Source: Cinclus cinclus (taxonomy: Eukaryota; Chordata; Aves; Passeriformes; Cinclidae). Taken from it: 64,000 bases of DNA. The translations under genes were made by a program, and so were the position numbers. Under the pieces are notes generated by a model. That model was given only the letters and a program-made list of their open reading frames with translations. It had not been told where the DNA came from and ran no database searches. How positions within the stretch are numbered: position 1 is the first letter of the stretch; the number at the start of each line of letters is the position of its first letter. The DNA lies in contig NW_026912192.1 of NCBI RefSeq assembly GCF_963662255.1, positions 682,001 to 746,000 of the forward strand, in the 5' to 3' direction. Shown one piece after another: positions 1 to 9,653 of the stretch.

Positions 1-22
1 CGAACGGCAGCCAGCGAAGCTT

Positions 23-42
23 CAGAACAGCAGGCTGTTCTG
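23..42. repeat. 20-bp interrupted palindrome, present in every unit
   Basis: Arms CAGAACAGC (23-31) and GCTGTTCTG (34-42) are exact reverse complements separated by AG. I saw no substitution inside it in any copy. It could form a short hairpin or bind a dimeric protein; neither is shown. Confidence 0.85.
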
Positions 43-261
43 CTCAGCGTACGAGCCTGAAGTGAGTGGCAAGGGCTAAGGGGACAGTTCCAAGGCATCT
101 AGCTTTCCTGCTAGCAATGCCATTTCTACCCTGCTGTGGAAAACATTGTCCTTTGCCCTTCTGCTCCGAGAGGCAGAGAGCACCTCGGCAGACGCAGTGC
201 AGAGGGAAAGGACACAGTATCCGAGGGAGCGTGGCGCCGCTTAGGCGGGCAAAGCAGAAAG

Positions 262-275
262 GTGCCGCCCGGCAC
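262..275. repeat. 14-bp interrupted palindrome
   Basis: GTGCCG (262-267), spacer CC, CGGCAC (270-275). It is repeated in each unit and short enough that chance is a fair explanation. Confidence 0.7.
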
Positions 276-375
276 TGGCTTTGACTCCCTGAGCTTCCTT
301 GCTAGGACAGCAGCTGCCGAAAGCTGGCAACTAGGCTGCCAGAGTGCAGAATGTCGGCGGTCTGGCACGCCTGCT

Positions 376-869
376 TGCCGAAAGCCAGTTTCAGCGAGAC
401 AGCGTGCTAGGCTCTGTTTCACAGCACCTTGGAGAACACGCCCTTGAAGAATGCCGTCTCTGTTCCGCAAAAGCTCTGCCACAGTGAAGGTGGAAGAAGC
501 AGCCTGTGGCCACGGGCAGAGCTGGTCAACAGCTGCGCCTAACTTTCCCAAGCTGCGAGAGCATTCTCAGCCGAGTTCTGCTTTGACAGAGCTATTGCTG
601 AACTTTTGCAGCCCCGGAGGCTGCTGAAACCAAGGCTGTATTCTGCCTCTTCATTCTTGCCTTCCTGTTCTCCAGCGAGAAGTGAAGCTCTGGCACGGCA
701 TTCAGCTTTGCCGCCTCTCTGCACGGAAAGCACTAGACAGAACTAGTGTGCTTCCTGCATGCTCTCTCCTCGCTTTTATGGTCACTGCTCTGCTTTTTGC
801 TTGGCAGCGTTCAAAGGGTCCACGGCATACCTCTTGCACAGCGAGAGGTGGCCGGCGAGGAATACTTGC
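376..869 (+). repeat. Possible decayed ~41-bp subrepeats within the unit
   Basis: By eye, segments starting near 376, 415, 457, 499, 541, 581, 627, 662, 705, 746, 788 and 831, up to about 869, tend to begin pyrimidine-rich (CTTTGCC, TTCCTGTTC, CTCTGCTTTTTGC, CTCTTGC). They often continue with CAG and a CGAGA-like core. Their mean spacing is close to 41 bp. CGAGA at 395, 556, 676 and 842 fits 40.6-bp steps. Similarity between segments is weak and no alignment was computed. Confidence 0.35.
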
Positions 870-916
870 TGGCTTAAGTCGTTCCATGCTCAAGGCATTC
901 ATCAGAGCAACACAAT

Positions 917-935
917 GGGGGAAAAAAGGGGGGAA
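917..935 (+). other. All-purine tract with polymorphic first G-run
   Basis: In unit 1 the tract is five G, six A, six G, then AA; in most other units the sixth A is G (p926). In 20 units p918 is C, breaking the first G-run, always together with G at p910. Despite the homopurine runs, no copy shows a length change. Confidence 0.85.
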
Positions 936-1020
936 CATTGCAGGACAAATTTCTATGCTGGAACATGATTGTCTGCGAGACAGCTCTCCGCAGCGCTAGT
1001 ATTTGGCCAGGCTGAAATCA

Positions 1021-1380
1021 GCGCCACGGGAAGCCAATCTGACAAGCGGAGTGCAACGAGCGCGGCGATACGGGGCCACTTGGCAGGTGGCCGAAGAAAG
1101 ACGGCTGCCCCGCGAATGTGGTGCCAGAAGGCAAGTTTCAGCAGGGCGTTCCGGGCGAGCTTAATGTGTAGCCGCAGTTGTTCTAGGCGAGATTGTAGCC
1201 GAGAAGCTTTCCGTCTCCATTCACGAGACAAGAAAAGCAGAACGCAATGGTCTAGAGGGTTGAGAAGAAAAGTGCTCGTAGCGAGCTCGTTGCGGCAGAA
1301 GCGAAAGCCAGGAGCGGCGTGCTCGCTGCGAGAAGTAGACGGCGCTTCGCCTCCTTGGGAAGGAAATCGCGTCTGGGCAC
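1021..1380. other. CpG-dense quarter of the unit
   Basis: By hand count this 360-bp stretch holds about 35 CpG, against about 44 in the remaining ~1,020 bp. It is the part of the unit most like a CpG island. No TATA box, pol III box pair or other promoter element I trust lies in it. Confidence 0.65.
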
Positions 1381-2758
1381 GAACGGCAGCCAGCGAAGCT
1401 TCAGAACAGCAGGCTGTTCTGCTCAGCGTACGAGCCTGAAGTGAGTGGCAAGGGCTAAGGGGACAGTTCCAAGGCATCTAGCTTTCCTGCTAGCAATGCC
1501 ATTTCTACCCTGCTGTGGAAAACATTGTCCTTTGCCCTTCTGCTCCGAGAGGCAGAGAGCACCTCGGCAGACGCAGTGCAGAGGGAAAGGACACAGTATC
1601 CGAGGGAGCGTGGCGCCGCTTAGGCGGGCAAAGCAGAAAGGTGCCGCCCGGCACTGGCTTTGACTCCCTGAGCTTCCTTGCTAGGACAGCAGCTGCCGAA
1701 AGCTGGCAACTAGGCTGCCAGAGTGCAGAATGTCGGCGGTCTGGCACGCCTGCTTGCCGAAAGCCAGGATCAGCGAGACAGCGTGCTAGGCTCTGTTTCA
1801 CAGCACCTTGGAGAACACGCCCTTGAAGAATGCCGTCTCTGTTCCGCAAAAGCTCTGCCACAGTGAAGGTGGAAGAAGCAGCCTGTGGCCACGGGCAGAG
1901 CTGGTCAACAGCTGCGCCTAACTTTGCCAAGCTGCGAGAGCATTCTCAGCCGAGTTCTGCTTTGACAGAGCTATTGCTGAACTTTTGCAGCCCCGGAGGC
2001 TGCTGAAACCAAGGCTGTGTTCTGCCTCTTCATTCTTGCCTTCCTGTTCTCCAGCGAGAAGTGAAGCTCTGGCACGTCATTCAGCTTTGCCGCCTCTCTG
2101 CACGGAAAGCACTAGACAGAACTAGTGTGCTTCGTGCATGCTCTCTCCTCGCTTTTATGGTCACTGCTCTGCTTTTTGCTTGGCAGCGTTCAAAGGGTCC
2201 ACGGCATACCTCTTGCACAGCGAGAGGTGGCCGGCGAGGAATACTTGCTGGCTTAAGTCGTTCCATGCTCAAGGCATTCATCAGAGCAACACAATGGGGG
2301 AAAAGAGGGGGGAACATTGCAGGACAAATTTCTATGCTGGAACATGATTGTCTGCGAGACAGCTCTCCGCAGCGCTAGTATTTGGCCAGGCTGAAATCAG
2401 CGCCACGGGAAGCCAATCTGACAAGCGGAGTGCAACGAGCGCGGCGATACGGGGCCACTTGGCAGGTGGCCGAAGAAAGACGGCTGCCCCGCGAATGTGG
2501 TGCCAGAAGGCAAGTTTCAGCAGGGCGTTCCGGGCGAGCTTAATGTGTAGCCGCAGTTGTTCTAGGCGAGATTGTAGCCGAGAAGCTTTCCGTCTCCATT
2601 CACGAGACAAGAAAAGCAGAACGCAATGGTCTAGAGGGTTGAGAAGAAAAGTGCTCGTAGCGAGCTCGTTGCGGCAGAAGCGAAAGCCAGGAGCAGCGTG
2701 CTCGCTGCGAGAAGTAGACGGCGCTTCGCCTCCTTGGGAAGGAAATCGCGTCTGGGCA
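1380..2758 (+). repeat. Satellite unit 2 (majority type)
   Basis: Matches the majority state at every site tracked; indistinguishable there from units 5 and 34. Confidence 0.97.
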
Positions 2759-4137
2759 CGAACGGCAGCCAGCGAAGCTTCAGAACAGCAGGCTGTTCTG
2801 CTCAGCGTACGAGCCTGAAGTGAGTGGCAAGGGCTAAGGGGACAGTTCCAAGGCATCTAGCTTTCCTGCTAGCAATGCCATTTCTACCCTGCTGTGGAAA
2901 ACATTGTCCTTTGCCCTTCTGCTCCGAGAGGCAGAGAGCACCTCGGCAGACGCAGTGCAGAGGGAAAGGACACAGTATCCGAGGGAGCGTGGCGCCGCTT
3001 AGGCGGGCAAAGCAGAAAGGTGCCGCCCGGCACTGGCTTTGACTCCCTGAGCTTCCTTGCTAGGACAGCAGCTGCCGAAAGCTGGCAACTAGGCTGCCAG
3101 AGTGCAGAATGTCGGCGGTCTGGCACGCCTGCTTGCCGAAAGCCAGGATCAGCGAGACAGCGTGCTAGGCTCTGTTTCACAGCACCTTGGAGAACACGCC
3201 CTTGAAGAATGCCGTCTCTGTTCCGCAAAAGCTCTGCCACAGTGAAGGTGGAAGAAGCAGCCTGTGGCCACGGGCAGAGCTGGTCAACAGCTGCGCCTAA
3301 CTTTGCCAAGCTGCGAGAGCATTCTCAGCCGAGTTCTGCTTTGACAGAGCTATTGCTGAACTTTTGCAGCCCCGGAGGCTGCTGAAACCAAGGCTGTGTT
3401 CTGCCTCTTCATTCTTGCCTTCCTGTTCTCCAGCGAGAAGTGAAGCTCTGGCACGTCATTCAGCTTTGCCGCCTCTCTGCACGGAAAGCACTAGACAGAA
3501 CTAGTGTGCTTCGTGCATGCTCTCTCCTCGCTTTTATGGTCACTGCTCTGCTTTTTGCTTGGCAGCGTTCAAAGGGTCCACGGCATACCTCTTGCACAGC
3601 GAGAGGTGGCCGGCGAGGAATACTTGCTGGCTTAAGTCGTTCCATGCTCAAGGCATTCATCAGAGCAACACAATGGGGGAAAAGAGGGGGGAACATTGCA
3701 GGACAAATTTCTATGCTGGAACATGATTGTCTGCGAGACAGCTCTCCGCAGCGCTAGTATTTGGCCAGGCTGAAATCAGCGCCACGGGAAGCCAATCTGA
3801 CAAGCGGAGTGCAACGAGCGCGGCGATATGGGGCCACTTGGCAGGTGGCCGAAGAAAGACGGCTGCCCCGCGAATGTGGTGCCAGAAGGCAAATTTCAGC
3901 AGGGCGTTCCGGGCGAGCTTAATGTGTAGCCGCAGTTGTTCTAGGCGAGATTGTAGCCGAGAAGCTTTCCGTCTCCATTCACGAGACAAGAAAAGCAGAA
4001 CGCAATGGTCTAGAGGGTTGAGAAGAAAAGTGCTCGTAGCGAGCTCGTTGCGGCAGAAGCGAAAGCCAGGAGCAGCGTGCTCGCTGCGAGAAGTAGACGG
4101 CGCTTCGCCTCCTTGGGAAGGAAATCGCGTCTGGGCA
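2759..4137 (+). repeat. Satellite unit 3
   Basis: Differs at 1071T and 1135A, a linked pair otherwise found only in units 40, 43, 44 and 46, about 50 kb away. Confidence 0.97.
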
Positions 4138-5516
4138 CGAACGGCAGCCAGCGAAGCTTCAGAACAGCAGGCTGTTCTGCTCAGCGTACGAGCCTGAAGT
4201 GAGTGGCAAGGGCTAAGGGGACAGTTCCAAGGCATCTAGCTTTCCTGCTAGCAATGCCATTTCTACCCTGCTGTGGAAAACATTGTCCTTTGCCCTTCTG
4301 CTCCGAGAGGCAGAGAGCACCTCGGCAGACGCAGTGCAGAGGGAAAGGACACAGTATCCGAGGGAGCGTGGCGCCGCTTAGGCGGGCAAAGCAGAAAGGT
4401 GCCGCCCGGCACTGGCTTTGACTCCCTGAGCTTCCTTGCTAGGACAGCAGCTGCCGAAAGCTGGCAACTAGGCTGCCAGAGTGCAGAATGTCGGCGGTCT
4501 GGCACGCCTGCTTGCCGAAAGCCAGTTTCAGCGAGACAGCGTGCTAGGCTCTGTTTCACAGCACCTTGGAGAACACGCCCTTGAAGAATGCCGTCTCTGT
4601 TCCGCAAAAGCTCTGCCACAGTGAAGGTGGAAGAAGCAGCCTGTGGCCACGGGCAGAGCTGGTCAACAGCTGCGCCTAACTTTCCCAAGCTGCGAGAGCA
4701 TTCTCAGCCGAGTTCTGCTTTGACAGAGCTATTGCTGAACTTTTGCAGCCCCGGAGGCTGCTGAAACCAAGGCTGTATTCTGCCTCTTCATTCTTGCCTT
4801 CCTGTTCTCCAGCGAGAAGTGAAGCTCTGGCACGGCATTCAGCTTTGCCGCCTCTCTGCACGGAAAGCACTAGACAGAACTAGTGTGCTTCCTGCATGCT
4901 CTCTCCTCGCTTTTATGGTCACTGCTCTGCTTTTTGCTTGGCAGCGTTCAAAGGGTCCACGGCATACCTCTTGCACAGCGAGAGGTGGCCGGCGAGGAAT
5001 ACTTGCTGGCTTAAGTCGTTCCATGCTCAAGGCATTCATCAGAGCAACACAATGGGGGAAAAGAGGGGGGAACATTGCAGGACAAATTTCTATGCTGGAA
5101 CATGATTGTCTGCGAGACAGCTCTCCGCAGCGCTAGTATTTGGCCAGGCTGAAATCAGCGCCACGGGAAGCCAATCTGACAAGCGGAGTGCAACGAGCGC
5201 GGCGATACGGGGCCACTTGGCAGGTGGCCGAAGAAAGACGGCTGCCCCGCGAATGTGGTGCCAGAAGGCAAGTTTCAGCAGGGCGTTCCGGGCGAGCTTA
5301 ATGTGTAGCCGCAGTTGTTCTAGGCGAGATTGTAGCCGAGAAGCTTTCCGTCTCCATTCACGAGACAAGAAAAGCAGAACGCAATGGTCTAGAGGGTTGA
5401 GAAGAAAAGTGCTCGTAGCGAGCTCGTTGCGGCAGAAGCGAAAGCCAGGAGCGGCGTGCTCGCTGCGAGAAGTAGACGGCGCTTCGCCTCCTTGGGAAGG
5501 AAATCGCGTCTGGGCA
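4138..5516 (+). repeat. Satellite unit 4
   Basis: Carries TT at 389-390, 547C, 640A, 698G, 755C and 1316G. 640A and 755C occur only here and in unit 1, three units upstream. Confidence 0.97.
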
Positions 5517-6895
5517 CGAACGGCAGCCAGCGAAGCTTCAGAACAGCAGGCTGTTCTGCTCAGCGTACGAGCCTGAAGTGAGTGGCAAGGGCTAAGGGGA
5601 CAGTTCCAAGGCATCTAGCTTTCCTGCTAGCAATGCCATTTCTACCCTGCTGTGGAAAACATTGTCCTTTGCCCTTCTGCTCCGAGAGGCAGAGAGCACC
5701 TCGGCAGACGCAGTGCAGAGGGAAAGGACACAGTATCCGAGGGAGCGTGGCGCCGCTTAGGCGGGCAAAGCAGAAAGGTGCCGCCCGGCACTGGCTTTGA
5801 CTCCCTGAGCTTCCTTGCTAGGACAGCAGCTGCCGAAAGCTGGCAACTAGGCTGCCAGAGTGCAGAATGTCGGCGGTCTGGCACGCCTGCTTGCCGAAAG
5901 CCAGGATCAGCGAGACAGCGTGCTAGGCTCTGTTTCACAGCACCTTGGAGAACACGCCCTTGAAGAATGCCGTCTCTGTTCCGCAAAAGCTCTGCCACAG
6001 TGAAGGTGGAAGAAGCAGCCTGTGGCCACGGGCAGAGCTGGTCAACAGCTGCGCCTAACTTTGCCAAGCTGCGAGAGCATTCTCAGCCGAGTTCTGCTTT
6101 GACAGAGCTATTGCTGAACTTTTGCAGCCCCGGAGGCTGCTGAAACCAAGGCTGTGTTCTGCCTCTTCATTCTTGCCTTCCTGTTCTCCAGCGAGAAGTG
6201 AAGCTCTGGCACGTCATTCAGCTTTGCCGCCTCTCTGCACGGAAAGCACTAGACAGAACTAGTGTGCTTCGTGCATGCTCTCTCCTCGCTTTTATGGTCA
6301 CTGCTCTGCTTTTTGCTTGGCAGCGTTCAAAGGGTCCACGGCATACCTCTTGCACAGCGAGAGGTGGCCGGCGAGGAATACTTGCTGGCTTAAGTCGTTC
6401 CATGCTCAAGGCATTCATCAGAGCAACACAATGGGGGAAAAGAGGGGGGAACATTGCAGGACAAATTTCTATGCTGGAACATGATTGTCTGCGAGACAGC
6501 TCTCCGCAGCGCTAGTATTTGGCCAGGCTGAAATCAGCGCCACGGGAAGCCAATCTGACAAGCGGAGTGCAACGAGCGCGGCGATACGGGGCCACTTGGC
6601 AGGTGGCCGAAGAAAGACGGCTGCCCCGCGAATGTGGTGCCAGAAGGCAAGTTTCAGCAGGGCGTTCCGGGCGAGCTTAATGTGTAGCCGCAGTTGTTCT
6701 AGGCGAGATTGTAGCCGAGAAGCTTTCCGTCTCCATTCACGAGACAAGAAAAGCAGAACGCAATGGTCTAGAGGGTTGAGAAGAAAAGTGCTCGTAGCGA
6801 GCTCGTTGCGGCAGAAGCGAAAGCCAGGAGCAGCGTGCTCGCTGCGAGAAGTAGACGGCGCTTCGCCTCCTTGGGAAGGAAATCGCGTCTGGGCA
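5517..6895 (+). repeat. Satellite unit 5 (majority type)
   Basis: No difference from the majority at tracked sites; it follows unit 4 just as unit 2 follows unit 1. Confidence 0.97.
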
Positions 6896-8274
6896 CGAAC
6901 GGCAGCCAGCGAAGCTTCAGAACAGCAGGCTGTTCTGCTCAGCGTACGAGCCTGAAGTGAGTGGCAAGGGCTAAGGGGACAGTTCCAAGGCATCTAGCTT
7001 TCCTGCTAGCAATGCCATTTCTACCCTGCTGTGGAAAACATTGTCCTTTGCCCTTCTGCTCCGAGAGGCAGAGAGCACCTCGGCAGACGCAGTGCAGAGG
7101 GAAAGGACACAGTATCCGAGGGAGCGTGGCGCTGCTTAGGCGGGCAAAGCAGAAAGGTGCCGCCCGGCACTGGCTTTGACTCCCTGAGCTTCCTTGCTAG
7201 GACAGCAGCGGCCGAAAGCTGGCAACTAGGCTGCCAGAGTGCAGAATGTCGGCGGTCTGGCACGCCTGCTTGCCGAAAGCCAGTTTCAGCGAGACAGCGT
7301 GCTAGGCTCTGTTTCACAGCACCTTGGAGAACACGCCCTTGAAGAATGCCGTCTCTGTTCCGCAAAAGCTCTGCCACAGTGAAGGTGGAAGAAGCAGCCT
7401 GTGGCCACGGGCAGAGCTGGTCAACAGCTGCGCCTAACTTTGCCAAGCTGCGAGAGCATTCTCAGCCGAGTTCTGCTTTGACAGAGCTATTGCTGAACTT
7501 TTGCAGCCCCGGAGGCTGCTGAAACCAAGGCTGTGTTCTGCCTCTTCATTCTTGCCTTCCTGTTCTCCAGCGAGAAGTGAAGCTCTGGCACGGCATTCAG
7601 CTTTGCCGCCTCTCTGCACGGAAAGCACTAGACAGAACTAGTGTGCTTCGTGCATGCTCTCTCCTCGCTTTTATGGTCACTGCTCTGCTTTTTGCTTGGC
7701 AGCGTTCAAAGGGTCCACGGCATACCTCTTGCACAGCGAGAGGTGGCCGGCGAGGAATACTTGCTGGCTTAAGTCGTTCCATGCTCAAGGCATTCATCAG
7801 AGCAGCACAATGCGGGAAAAGAGGGGGGAACATTGCAGGACAAATTTCTATGCTGGAACATGATTGTCTGCGAGACAGCTCTCCGCAGCGCTAGTATTTG
7901 GCCAGGCTGAAATCAGCGCCACGGGAAGCCAATCTGACAAGCGGAGTGCAACGAGCGCGGCGATACGGGGCCACTTGGCAGGTGGCCGAAGAAAGACGGC
8001 TGCCCCGCGAATGTGGTGCCAGAAGGCAAGTTTCAGCAGGGCGTTCCGGGCGAGCTTAATGTGTAGCCGCAGTTGTTCTAGGCGAGATTGTAGCCGAGAA
8101 GCTTTCCGTCTCCATTCACGAGACAAGAAAAGCAGAACGCAATGGTCTAGAGGGTTGAGAAGAAAAGTGCTCGTAGCGAGCTCGTTGCGGCAGAAGCGAA
8201 AGCCAGGAGCGGCGTGCTCGCTGCGAGAAGTAGACGGCGCTTCGCCTCCTTGGGAAGGAAATCGCGTCTGGGCA
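6896..8274 (+). repeat. Satellite unit 6
   Basis: Carries 238T, TT, 698G, 910G/918C and 1316G. A private T-to-G at p315 (window 7210) replaces the CAGCTG site and creates CGGCCG at 7209-7214, a unique marker within the window. Confidence 0.97.
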
Positions 8275-9653
8275 CGAACGGCAGCCAGCGAAGCTTCAGA
8301 ACAGCAGGCTGTTCTGCTCAGCGTACGAGCCTGAAGTGAGTGGCAAGGGCTAAGGGGACAGTTCCAAGGCATCTAGCTTTCCTGCTAGCAATGCCATTTC
8401 TACCCTGCTGTGGAAAACATTGTCCTTTGCCCTTCTGCTCCGAGAGGCAGAGAGCACCTCGGCAGACGCAGTGCAGAGGGAAAGGACACAGTATCCGAGG
8501 GAGCGTGGCGCCGCTTAGGCGGGCAAAGCAGAAAGGTGCCGCCCGGCACTGGCTTTGACTCCCTGAGCTTCCTTGCTAGGACAGCAGCTGCCGAAAGCTG
8601 GCAACTAGGCTGCCAGAGTGCAGAATGTCGGCGGTCTGGCACGCCTGCTTGCCGAAAGCCAGGATCAGCGAGACAGCGTGCTAGGCTCTGTTTCACAGCA
8701 CCTTGGAGAACACGCCCTTGAAGAATGCCGTCTCTGTTCCGCAAAAGCTCTGCCACAGTGAAGGTGGAAGAAGCAGCCTGTGGCCACGGGCAGAGCTGGT
8801 CAACAGCTGCGCCTAACTTTGCCAAGCTGCGAGAGCATTCTCAGCCGAGTTCTGCTTTGACAGAGCTATTGCTGAACTTTTGCAGCCCCGGAGGCTGCTG
8901 AAACCAAGGCTGTGTTCTGCCTCTTCATTCTTGCCTTCCTGTTCTCCAGCGAGAAGTGAAGCTCTGGCACGTCATTCAGCTTTGCCGCCTCTCTGCACGG
9001 AAAGCACTAGACAGAACTAGTGTGCTTCGTGCATGCTCTCTCCTCGCTTTTATGGTCACTGCTCTGCTTTTTGCTTGGCAGCGTTCAAAGGGTCCACGGC
9101 ATACCTCTTGCACAGCGAGAGGTGGCCGGCGAGGAATACTTGCTGGCTTAAGTCGTTCCATGCTCAAGGCATTCATCAGAGCAACACAATGGGGGAAAAG
9201 AGGGGGGAACATTGCAGGACAAATTTCTATGCTGGAACATGATTGTCTGCGAGACAGCTCTCCGCAGCGCTAGTATTTGGCCAGGCTGAAATCAGCGCCA
9301 CGGGAAGCCAATCTGACAAGCGGAGTGCAACGAGCGCGGCGATATGGGGCCACTTGGCAGGTGGCCGAAGAAAGACGGCTGCCCCGCGAATGTGGTGCCA
9401 GAAGGCAAGTTTCAGCAGGGCGTTCCGGGCGAGCTTAATGTGTAGCCGCAGTTGTTCTAGGCGAGATTGTAGCCGAGAAGCTTTCCGTCTCCATTCACGA
9501 GACAAGAAAAGCAGAACGCAATGGTCTAGAGGGTTGAGAAGAAAAGTGCTCGTAGCGAGCTCGTTGCGGCAGAAGCGAAAGCCAGGAGCAGCGTGCTCGC
9601 TGCGAGAAGTAGACGGCGCTTCGCCTCCTTGGGAAGGAAATCGCGTCTGGGCA
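8275..9653 (+). repeat. Satellite unit 7
   Basis: Differs at 1071T only. Confidence 0.97.

Larger units (their letters stand above)
1..1379 (+). repeat. Satellite unit 1
   Basis: Reference copy for numbering. It differs from the majority at 389-390 TT, 547C, 640A, 698G, 755C and 1316G. It also has private 926A, which turns the purine tract into G5-A6-G6. Apart from 926 it matches unit 4. The unit boundary is arbitrary because the array continues upstream. Confidence 0.97.
1..6895. repeat. Three-unit higher-order segment (4,137-bp offset): units 1-2 match units 4-5
   Basis: Units 1 and 4 alone share 640A and 755C, and also share 389-390 TT, 547C, 698G and 1316G. Each is followed by a majority-type unit (2 and 5). 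Units 3 and 6 do not match, so the shared block is two units long at an offset of three. Confidence 0.8.

Noticed and set aside
24..41. AGAACA...TGTTCT resembling a glucocorticoid/androgen response element
   Set aside because: The half-sites match, but they are separated by six bases; the canonical element has three.
66..551. Frames of 72 and 103 codons (+) and 141 codons (-)
   Set aside because: They overlap each other on both strands. Variants at 238, 241 and 389-390 are replacements in the + frames. No recognisable domain.
809..821. RNA polymerase III B-box-like GTTCAAAGG as a sign of a SINE or tRNA-derived repeat
   Set aside because: The last consensus C is missing, no A-box lies at proper spacing, and there is no poly(A) tail or target-site duplication.
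682..999. 105-codon + frame beginning MKLWH with a hydrophobic stretch (LLAFMVTALLFAW)
   Set aside because: All five recurrent variable sites tested (698, 755, 813, 910, 918) change the amino acid. The hydrophobic run comes from a pyrimidine-rich stretch. No sign of selection for a protein.
1..1379. CENP-B box
   Set aside because: Candidates around TTCG (for example near 1346) and CGGG (245, 512, 1026, 1151) do not satisfy the TTCGnnnnAnnCGGG core on either strand.
953..1477. 174-codon frame on the - strand, repeated in every unit, overlapped by a 156-codon frame on the + strand (969-1439)
   Set aside because: The two frames share the same GC- and CpG-rich DNA and neither matches a family I know. 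Recurrent variants mostly change residues: in the + frame R/W at 1071, S/N at 1135, K/N at 1301 and C/W at 1322, against one silent at 1316. No promoter or polyadenylation signal was seen. The frames persist because the DNA is homogeneous, not because the protein is conserved.
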